From positions 1 to 5,224 of the forward strand of contig CANIIN010000239.1 of the NCBI GenBank assembly GCA_947467405.1: a DNA stretch of 5,224 nt, in the 5' to 3' direction. Below, piece by piece: positions 1 through 5,224 of the stretch (position 1 is the first letter of the stretch; each line of letters begins with the position of its first letter). Origin of the DNA: Betaproteobacteria bacterium (lineage in GTDB: Bacteria > Pseudomonadota > Gammaproteobacteria > Burkholderiales > SG8-39). The position numbers and the translations under genes are program-made. The notes under the pieces are model-generated. The model saw only the letters and a program-made list of their open reading frames with translations. It ran no database searches and had not been told where the DNA came from.

Positions 1-1801
1 AGCGCCACGCCGCGCGGCCATCGGCACGCGTGAGGTTGCCGGTCAGGTCGATCACGCCAGGGCCTCCCCCCTTGCTCGCTGCCTTGCTGGTGTAGGTGGC
101 CGAGAAGGTTCCGGCAGCGTCCGGGTTGGCCACCGTCAGGTTGCTGATGCGCAAGTCAAAGTTATCCGGATGCAGATTCCAGCCGATCTGCCCCGACAGC
201 GTGTCGAACTGCGCGCCGTCCTCGGGCAGGATGCCGGGTAATTCGACAGCGGCTTTTTCTCCCGACAGCGATACGGTGCCGCCCTTCTGCGTGGCATCGA
301 TGCTGCCGCTCATCCCGGAGAATCCCGGAATGCCGCCGCTGGCGCGCACGCTGACGCGTGCGAACTTTCCACGCACCTCGTACTGCGTCGGTTGATCGGG
401 ATCGCCAGACCAGTCGACCTTCAGCGCATTGATTGTGCCGCGTGGATCGGCTTCAGCGAGCCGCTTCCTGGCCTGCGCCGGGAACGGCAGGTACTCTGCA
501 AGTTGCGCGAGCGGCTGCAGTTCGAATGTGCTGGCAGTGAGCGAACCCTTGCGATGGATTACCGCCTTCGGCGCAGTGGTTGTCGTGTTGGCTTTCGCCT
601 CGCCCCCCTTCGCAGCAGGGTCGCCACCCACTGCGGCATTCATTTCCCCCAGTTGAATGCCGGGTTCGACATGCAGCGATATGTCCGCCGGCGGCATGGT
701 CACGCCCTGCTTGTTGCGCAGCGCCAGGCCCTTGCCGAATACGTCTGTGGCCTTGTCGGTGTTGCGCGCGCCCAGCCGTCCGCGCAGGTAATCGAGCTCC
801 AGCATCGGCAACTCGCGCGACAGGCGGGTGACGACTTGAGACAGGCCGACGTCCGCCGTGAACTCCGACAGGTGCCCGCCATCCACGCCGAGCCACAGGC
901 GCACGCCGCCACTACCTGACTGCAGATCGAACGGATAGTCGATCCAGCGTTGCCACGCGGCAAGATCCGTGTAATCGAGTTCGGCGTACAGCTGTCCGGT
1001 CCACGCATCCAGCCGGGCCAGGCTGTCGCCGCGAAAGTCGCCGCGGATATCCAGCGCCGAAGCGAGTTCGCGCGCGGTCTGCGCGCGGAACGCGAAGCGA
1101 TGCCGGTCGCCGCCGTTACGCATCAGCAGATTGACGCCAGCCAACTCCAGCTTCGGCGCAGCACGCTTCTCGTCGGTCCAGGTCACGCGCGCGTCACGGA
1201 TGATGATATCGCTTTGCGCCAGCAGCCAGTTGCTGGCATCCGGACTGGAGGCATCAGACTTCAGTTCCATGCCTGCCACGTACAGCTTGCCTTGCGCATC
1301 GCGCCGCACTTCGAGATCGGGCCGGTCGAACACCAGAGACTGGAAATGCACCGACCCCAGCAGCACCGACGACCACGACACCACCGCCTCGACCGTCGGC
1401 AGCGACAACGCCAGCCGGCCATCACGGTCGTGGATGTTCAATTCGGTGATGTCGAGTTCCGGCCGAAGGCCGTCCCAACCGGCGCTGATGCCGCCGATGG
1501 TGACCTTCTCGCCGATCACCCGAGACACGGTGTTCTCCACCTGCGTGGTGTACATGCCGATGTTGGGCAAGACCCAGTAGCGCAGCCCGAGGAAAATGGC
1601 GGCAAAAGCGAAATACACCGCGACGACCGCCCAACCGACAATGCCCACGACGACGCGCCAGCGCGGATGGCGGCGCAGGCTGGCCTCGACGGCCTCCTCG
1701 GCAACCTGCTCGTAATGTACGGCCGCCGCCTTGGCGGCAGTCAGCGCATCGGCCACTTCATGGACCGATTCGGCGAGATGGGATGGCGACTTATCGCTCA
1801 A
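1..1801 (-). CDS. yhdP: YhdP family AsmA-like phospholipid transport protein, N-terminal 600 codons (3' end outside window)
   Basis: The minus strand is open from 1801 to the window edge without a stop. The frame encodes a charged, alanine-rich N-terminus (residues 1-47), one hydrophobic segment at about 50-73 (VVVGIVGWAVVAVYFAFAAI), and then a long periplasmic-type region of alternating beta strands. Early motifs such as ITIGGISAGWDGLRPEL-like text (about 94-110, here VTIGGISAGWDGLRPEL) and the late IDLTGNLTRADGRAAW (about 583-599) are typical of the YhdP/TIGR02099 family. A glycine/alanine/threonine-rich linker lies at about 390-415. E. coli YhdP has about 1266 residues, so roughly half is visible. 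Family members are anchored in the inner membrane, span the periplasm and, with TamB and YdbH, move phospholipids to the outer membrane. An in-frame TGA lies seven codons upstream of the TTG at 1801, so this TTG is the most upstream possible start. The next candidate is a GTG at codon 16. Neither has a clear Shine-Dalgarno sequence, so the start is uncertain while the family call is firm. Confidence 0.88.
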   Translation of the reverse strand, partial: MSDKSPSHLAESVHEVADALTAAKAAAVHYEQVAEEAVEASLRRHPRWRVVVGIVGWAVVAVYFAFAAIFLGLRYWVLPNIGMYTTQVENTVSRVIGEKVTIGGISAGWDGLRPELDITELNIHDRDGRLALSLPTVEAVVSWSSVLLGSVHFQSLVFDRPDLEVRRDAQGKLYVAGMELKSDASSPDASNWLLAQSDIIIRDARVTWTDEKRAAPKLELAGVNLLMRNGGDRHRFAFRAQTARELASALDIRGDFRGDSLARLDAWTGQLYAELDYTDLAAWQRWIDYPFDLQSGSGGVRLWLGVDGGHLSEFTADVGLSQVVTRLSRELPMLELDYLRGRLGARNTDKATDVFGKGLALRNKQGVTMPPADISLHVEPGIQLGEMNAAVGGDPAAKGGEAKANTTTTAPKAVIHRKGSLTASTFELQPLAQLAEYLPFPAQARKRLAEADPRGTINALKVDWSGDPDQPTQYEVRGKFARVSVRASGGIPGFSGMSGSIDATQKGGTVSLSGEKAAVELPGILPEDGAQFDTLSGQIGWNLHPDNFDLRISNLTVANPDAAGTFSATYTSKAASKGGGPGVIDLTGNLTRADGRAAWR

Positions 1802-1921
1802 GGTACGTGGCGGTGGGCATCAATGCGCTGATCAGAAGCTGGCGAGTTCCCCAAAGCGATGCCGGACCCAAGGCCAAGCAAGCAGGCCGGCTGTCGGTCA
1901 TTCGGGTCAAGCCCCGGCGTC

Positions 1922-1937
1922 CTGAGTACCTGAGTAC
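1922..1937. repeat. Tandem direct repeat CTGAGTAC x2
   Basis: Two perfect, directly adjacent copies of CTGAGTAC occupy 1922-1929 and 1930-1937 in the divergent intergenic region. The second copy runs into AAT to form TACAAT at 1935-1940. This could be a paired binding site overlapping a promoter, or a chance duplication; the sequence alone cannot decide. Confidence 0.5.
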
Positions 1938-1940
1938 AAT
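1935..1940 (+). promoter_or_regulatory. Possible -10 box (TACAAT) for glnE
   Basis: TACAAT differs from the sigma-70 -10 consensus at one position and is followed by an AT-rich stretch (GGTTTTTCTATG). No good -35 hexamer lies 16-18 bases upstream, where the sequence is GC-rich. If used, it would give glnE a leader of about 175 bases. The call rests on one hexamer only. Confidence 0.25.
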
Positions 1941-2122
1941 GGTTTTTCTATGCAAGCCAACTCCGGAACAGAATCCATCTCCATCCGGAATGACCCGGAC
2001 ATGCCAGAGCCATTCTAACCGTAATCGCCCGGCCGCAATCCCGCCTGCTGCGTTGATTTGACGACGGACAAAGACCAGTCGGGCTGCCCCCGATCCAGAC
2101 CATTTTCACGCCATCATCAACC

Positions 2123-4945
2123 ATGACCCGCAAGAAAAAATCCCCTTCACCCCATGACCCGCTGGCGCCGGCTTATTCGCGCTTTGCCCGCACATTGCTT
2201 GAAGCCCAGCCCGACCTGAAAGAAGAACTCGTCGCGGCGAGCAAGGGACCGTGGACCGCTGCCGCTATGCAGCAGTTCATCGGTTTTGCGGACGGATCCG
2301 TACCGCCGGCGGACCAGTTGGGCCGCTCGCTGCGGCAACTGCGGGCCCGCGTAATGCTGCGCATCATGGAGCGCGACCTGGCGGGACTCGCCAGCCTTGC
2401 TGAAGTGTGCGGCGTCATGACGGCGCTGGCCGAAGTGGCCGTCGATGCGGGCCTGGCCGCCATCGGCGCCGAACTGGAATCCACGCTGGGCATGCCGACG
2501 CTGCAGGTGCCGGTTCCCGGCAGCCGGGACTTCACAACCCGTCGCCAGAACCTGATCGTGGTCGGCATGGGCAAGCTCGGCGGCGGCGAACTCAATGTCT
2601 CCTCCGATATCGACCTGATTTTCCTGTACGCCGAAGAAGGCGATACGAAGGGCGGGCGCGCCTTGTCCAATCACGAGTATTTCTGCGCGCTGGGCAAGCG
2701 CCTGATCGCGCTGCTTGCCCAGCCGACCGAAGACGGCTGGGTGTTTCGCGTCGACATGCGCCTGCGGCCGTGGGGCGACTCCGGTCCGCTGGCGATGGGA
2801 CTCGATGCTTTCGAGCAGTATCTCGTGTCGCATGGCCGCGAATGGGAGCGCTATGCCTGGATCAAGGGCCGACCGCTATCCGGGGACACCGACGATCATC
2901 GCCTGCTGGCCGCGCTGTCGCGGCCGTTCGTGTTCCGCAAATACCTCGACTATGGCGCCATCGCCGCCATGCGCGAACTGCACGCGCAGATCCGCGAAGA
3001 AGTGGGCCGGCGTGAGTTTGCCGAGCACGTGAAACTGGGGCCCGGCGGCATCCGCGAGATCGAATTCATCGCGCAGGCCTTCCAGCTCATTCGCGGCGGG
3101 CGCGAACCGGAACTTCAAGTCCGGCCGACGCTGCAGGTGCTGGCAAGGCTGGCTGAAAAACAACTCATCGATGCCGACGCCGTCGCGGCGCTCAGCAGCG
3201 CCTACGATTTCCTGCGCCGCACCGAGCATCGCATCCAGTATCTGGACGATGCGCAGACACACGAACTCCCGGAAGACGAAAACGATCGCCTGAAACTGGC
3301 GCGCTCCATGAACTGCGCGGACTGGCCGACCTTCATGGCGGAACTGAACCGCCATCGCGGACGCGTCTCGCAGCAGTTCGAGCTGGTGTTTGCCACGCAG
3401 GCCTACGGTGCATCCGGCGGCCATGGCGGCGAGGCAGTCGGACGCTCCGGCCATCGTCTGGCCTCGTTGTGGCGCTTCGAGTCCGACCGCCTGGACGCCG
3501 GACACAGCGAAGCGGACGACGACAAGCTCCGCCTGCTCGAACAGATCGGCTACAAGGATCCGGCTGCCGCACTGCAACGCCTCGAAGGCATCCACCGCGG
3601 CGCGCGCTATCAGACGCTGCCGGAGCAGAGCCGGCGCCGCTTCGACGGGCTGGTGCCGCTCATCGTGGAATGCGCCTGCACCTGCGGCGACGGCGAAGAC
3701 CCGGACGCCACGCTGGCCCGGTTGTTCGACCTGCTGGAAACCATCAGCCGGCGCGCCGCCTATCTCGCCCTGCTGGATGAACATCCGGCCGCGCTCATCC
3801 GCCTTGCCAAGCTGGTGTCGGCCTCCGCCTGGACCGCCGATTACCTGATCCGCCATCCCATCCTGCTGGACGAGTTGCTCAACCCGCAGTTGCTCGCTGA
3901 CAAGCTGGACAAGGAAGACTGGGCACGTATCGGCGTCACGCTGCGGCAAAACATCGCCGCGATCGAAGGCGACGCCGAGCGGCAGATGGACCTCATTCGC
4001 GAGGCTCATCACGCGCAGTTGTTCCGGCTGCTGGCCCGCGATCTGAACGGTTCGCTCACCGTCGAGAAGCTCGCCGACCATTTGTCCGACCTCGCCGACC
4101 TGATGCTGCAGGTCACGCTGGAACTGTGCTGGGCGCAACTGTCGCGCCGCCACCTGCCTGATGGCGAAGCGCCACGCTTCGCCATCATCGGCTACGGCAA
4201 GCTCGGCGGCAAGGAACTGGGCTACGCCTCCGACCTCGACATGATCTTCATCTACGACGATGCGCACGACGATGCAGCGGGCGTCTACGCGCGCCTGGCG
4301 CAGCGCCTCAACGTCTGGCTGACCAGCCGCACCAGCGCCGGCGTGCTGTTCGAAACCGATCTGCGGCTGCGGCCCGACGGCGCCAGCGGCCTGCTGGTGA
4401 CCTCGCTGGAGGCCTTCCGCGAATACCAGCACAAATCGGCCTGGGTGTGGGAGCACCAGGCCCTGACGCGCGCGCGCTTCTGCACCGGGCATCCGGAAGT
4501 GGGCGCCGCCTTCGAGGCGGAGCGCACCGCCGTCCTGCGCACGGAACGCAAGCACGAAGAGCTATCCGCCGAAGTGCAATCCATGCGCCAGACCATGCGC
4601 GACGGCCATCCCAACCGATCCGAACTGTTCGACGTGAAGCACGACGTCGGCGGCATGGTCGATATCGAATTCATCGTGCAGTACCTGGTGCTGGCGCATG
4701 CCCATCGGCACGCCGAACTGACACTCAATCACGGCAACATCGCCCTGCTCGGCTACGCGGCCCGGCTCGGCCTGATCGACGCCAAGCTCGCGGCGGGCGT
4801 GCAGGAGGCCTACCGCACATTCCGGCGCATCCAGCACGGACTGCGGTTGAAAGGCGAGACGTATTCGCGCGTGCCGGCGGCGGAGGTGGCGGCCCCGGTC
4901 GACGCCACGACACGCCTGTGGCAGTCGGTTCTGGGCAACGCCTGA
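2123..4945 (+). CDS. glnE: Bifunctional glutamine synthetase adenylyltransferase / adenylyl-removing enzyme GlnE
   Basis: GlnE adds AMP to, and removes it by phosphorolysis from, a tyrosine of glutamine synthetase. It lowers activity in nitrogen excess and restores it in limitation, under control of PII protein and glutamine in the cytoplasm. The 940 residues match the usual length (946 in E. coli). There are two homologous halves. The N-terminal adenylyl-removing half has GMGKLGGGEL at 148-157, SSDIDLIF with the metal-binding pair D162/D164, and GGIREIEF at 308-315. The C-terminal adenylyltransferase half has the family block YLALLDEHPAAL from 547, GYGKLGGKEL at 690-699, ASDLDMIF with D704/D706, and GGMVDIEF at 843-850. 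A glycine-rich stretch at about 427-437 lies in the region linking the halves. Both active sites look intact, so both activities are expected. The ATG at 2123 gives a normal N-terminus (MTRKKKSPSPHDPL), but no Shine-Dalgarno sequence precedes it. The gene diverges from yhdP and ends 10 bases before the ilvE remnant. Confidence 0.97.
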   Translation: MTRKKKSPSPHDPLAPAYSRFARTLLEAQPDLKEELVAASKGPWTAAAMQQFIGFADGSVPPADQLGRSLRQLRARVMLRIMERDLAGLASLAEVCGVMTALAEVAVDAGLAAIGAELESTLGMPTLQVPVPGSRDFTTRRQNLIVVGMGKLGGGELNVSSDIDLIFLYAEEGDTKGGRALSNHEYFCALGKRLIALLAQPTEDGWVFRVDMRLRPWGDSGPLAMGLDAFEQYLVSHGREWERYAWIKGRPLSGDTDDHRLLAALSRPFVFRKYLDYGAIAAMRELHAQIREEVGRREFAEHVKLGPGGIREIEFIAQAFQLIRGGREPELQVRPTLQVLARLAEKQLIDADAVAALSSAYDFLRRTEHRIQYLDDAQTHELPEDENDRLKLARSMNCADWPTFMAELNRHRGRVSQQFELVFATQAYGASGGHGGEAVGRSGHRLASLWRFESDRLDAGHSEADDDKLRLLEQIGYKDPAAALQRLEGIHRGARYQTLPEQSRRRFDGLVPLIVECACTCGDGEDPDATLARLFDLLETISRRAAYLALLDEHPAALIRLAKLVSASAWTADYLIRHPILLDELLNPQLLADKLDKEDWARIGVTLRQNIAAIEGDAERQMDLIREAHHAQLFRLLARDLNGSLTVEKLADHLSDLADLMLQVTLELCWAQLSRRHLPDGEAPRFAIIGYGKLGGKELGYASDLDMIFIYDDAHDDAAGVYARLAQRLNVWLTSRTSAGVLFETDLRLRPDGASGLLVTSLEAFREYQHKSAWVWEHQALTRARFCTGHPEVGAAFEAERTAVLRTERKHEELSAEVQSMRQTMRDGHPNRSELFDVKHDVGGMVDIEFIVQYLVLAHAHRHAELTLNHGNIALLGYAARLGLIDAKLAAGVQEAYRTFRRIQHGLRLKGETYSRVPAAEVAAPVDATTRLWQSVLGNA

Positions 4946-4960
4946 AGCCCTGCCAATGCC

Positions 4961-4969
4961 TGCTAAAAT
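4961..4969 (+). promoter_or_regulatory. Possible extended -10 promoter element (TGCTAAAAT) between glnE and the ilvE remnant
   Basis: TGCTAAAAT fits the extended -10 form TGnTAnAAT, with the hexamer TAAAAT at 4964-4969. No -35 box is visible 16-18 bases upstream (around 4940-4947), but extended -10 promoters depend less on one. It would start transcripts near 4976, after both upstream ATGs of the remnant frame, and would supply the downstream gene at 5180. It may be the original ilvE promoter left beside the deletion point; that is inference. Confidence 0.4.
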
Positions 4970-5165
4970 GCCTTCCTTCTGCGCACCACTGGATGGTCGC
5001 GTGATCGGCGCCGGCAAGCGCAGCCCGATCACGGCGAAGATTCAGAAAAAGTTCTTCGAAGTAGTGAACGGCAAGGTGAAGAAGAACAAGGCTTGGCTGG
5101 CCAATGTGGCCGACAAGAAATCCACTTCCAGGAAGTCCGCCGCAGTGAAATCCACATCCGGCGAA

Positions 5166-5172
5166 AAGAAGG
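5166..5172 (+). promoter_or_regulatory. Ribosome binding site AAGAAGG for the gene at 5180
   Basis: AAGAAGG lies 7 bases before the ATG at 5180 and differs from AAGGAGG at one position. It is inside the last codons of the ilvE remnant. It is the only good Shine-Dalgarno sequence seen before any start in this window, and it supports the ATG at 5180 as a true start. Confidence 0.7.
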
Positions 5173-5179
5173 CCTGATC

Positions 5180-5224
5180 ATGAGCGCAAACACGACTGAA
5201 GCCGAACGCACCGTCGAGGTCACC
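5180..5224 (+). CDS. Start of a gene, probably a small CHCC-type zinc-finger domain protein (3' end outside window)
   Basis: Only 15 codons are visible (MSANTTEAERTVEVT), open to the window edge. The ATG lies 2 bases after the TGA of the ilvE remnant and 7 bases after AAGAAGG, so translation is probably coupled within one transcript. In betaproteobacteria a small zinc-finger protein of about 65 residues commonly follows ilvE. Its N-terminus is a short polar stretch leading to a V-E-V-type strand before the cysteine/histidine motif, and the visible residues fit this. The metal ligands themselves lie outside the window, so the product name rests on position and a short match, while the gene start is better supported. 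Confidence 0.5.
   Translation, partial: MSANTTEAERTVEVT

Larger units (their letters stand above)
1802..2122. other. Divergent intergenic region between yhdP and glnE
   Basis: These 321 bases separate the starts of two divergent genes and should contain the promoters of both. Frames that cross it (for example 1783-2061 plus and 1948-2133 minus) give low-complexity peptides with no recognisable family and no ribosome binding site, so I call no gene. The only clear structure is a tandem 8-base repeat at 1922-1937. I found no -24/-12 sigma-54 promoter, no strong hairpin with a T run, and no RNA gene. On the minus strand, TTGACC (1910-1905) resembles a -35 box but has no matching -10 at normal spacing. 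Confidence 0.6.
4956..5177 (+). pseudogene. ilvE: C-terminal remnant of branched-chain amino acid aminotransferase (ilvE), about 73 codons left
   Basis: Residues 12-51 of this frame (LDGRVIGAGKRSPITAKIQ, then FFEVVNG and AWLANV) match the last 40 or so residues of branched-chain aminotransferases, where the usual pattern is IGxGKRGPIT...IQ..FF..VNG......WL..V. The enzyme transfers amino groups between glutamate and the keto acids of leucine, isoleucine and valine, and is normally about 300 residues long. Everything upstream is absent, including the PLP-binding lysine and the substrate-binding residues: glnE stops at 4945 and homology begins near 4990. The first 11 residues match nothing I recognise and may be leader DNA joined by the deletion. 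The S of KRSPIT replaces a usually conserved glycine. A lysine/serine-rich tail (residues 54-73) follows the homologous part. The ATG at 4956 has no good ribosome binding site; an in-frame ATG lies at 4968 and a GTG at 5000. The frame is open to a TGA at 5177, so a small protein could still be made, but not an aminotransferase. Confidence 0.72.

Noticed and set aside
950..1831. 293-codon open frame on the plus strand, with neighbours at 392-919 and 1131-1580
   Set aside because: These are antisense to the continuous yhdP frame, which has family motifs and a membrane helix; their translations are arginine/histidine/glutamine-rich shadows.
1783..2061. 92-codon open frame on the plus strand across the intergenic region
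   Set aside because: It overlaps the yhdP start on the other strand, has no ribosome binding site, and gives a proline/serine/arginine-rich peptide with no recognisable features.
1802..2122. Possible sigma-54 (nitrogen-regulated) promoter for glnE
   Set aside because: I searched for GG-N10-GC with TGGCAC/TTGC-like boxes upstream of glnE and found no acceptable match.
2147..2833. 228-codon open frame on the minus strand
   Set aside because: It is antisense to the adenylyl-removing domain of glnE, with histidine/arginine/glutamine-rich shadow composition and no family match.
2498..3141. Repeated ACGCTGCAGGTGC within glnE (near 2500 and 3128)
   Set aside because: Both copies encode ordinary T-L-Q-V residues in a strongly biased GC-rich gene; this is a chance coding repeat.
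2876..4555. 559-codon open frame on the minus strand
   Set aside because: It lies wholly opposite glnE, whose reading frame has clear catalytic motifs throughout. The antisense translation is low-complexity, with no recognisable domain, and is an effect of GC-rich codon use.
4447..5004. 185-codon plus-strand frame reaching into the ilvE remnant, and the minus-strand frame at 4562-5032
   Set aside because: Both overlap the well-supported C-terminal part of glnE in other frames, and neither continues the aminotransferase-like sequence.
5029..5223. 64-codon minus-strand open frame near the right edge
   Set aside because: It is opposite the ilvE remnant and the start at 5180, with no ribosome binding site or family resemblance.

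Overview
This GC-rich window looks like ordinary chromosomal DNA from a betaproteobacterium. The basis is the protein sequence style and a gene neighbourhood I recall from that class: glnE, then a branched-chain aminotransferase gene (ilvE), then a small zinc-finger protein gene. The genus cannot be named from sequence alone. I see no tRNA, rRNA, CRISPR array, insertion sequence or phage gene.

Layout. Positions 1-1801 (minus strand) hold the first 600 codons of a YhdP-family AsmA-like inner-membrane protein, which runs off the left edge. Positions 1802-2122 form a divergent intergenic region of 321 bases without a convincing gene. It carries a tandem 8-base repeat that ends in a -10-like box. 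Positions 2123-4945 (plus strand) hold a complete glnE for the bifunctional glutamine synthetase adenylyltransferase/adenylyl-removing enzyme, with both nucleotidyltransferase active sites intact. Positions 4956-5177 hold a 73-codon frame whose middle matches only the extreme C-terminus of a branched-chain aminotransferase, so most of ilvE is missing. Position 5180 starts another plus-strand gene after a good ribosome binding site. Only 15 codons are visible; they fit the start of the small zinc-finger (CHCC-type) protein usually found after ilvE.

How they relate. The plus-strand genes are tightly packed (10-base and 2-base gaps) and probably form one transcription unit. GlnE adjusts glutamine synthetase activity to nitrogen status. 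An intact IlvE would link glutamate to branched-chain amino acids, but this copy cannot encode a working enzyme. YhdP is functionally separate and belongs to envelope phospholipid transport.

I found no new multi-gene system. The most interesting observation is the near-complete loss of ilvE with its last codons still open and in place. This is either a real deletion, possibly leaving a small lysine-rich protein, or an assembly error.
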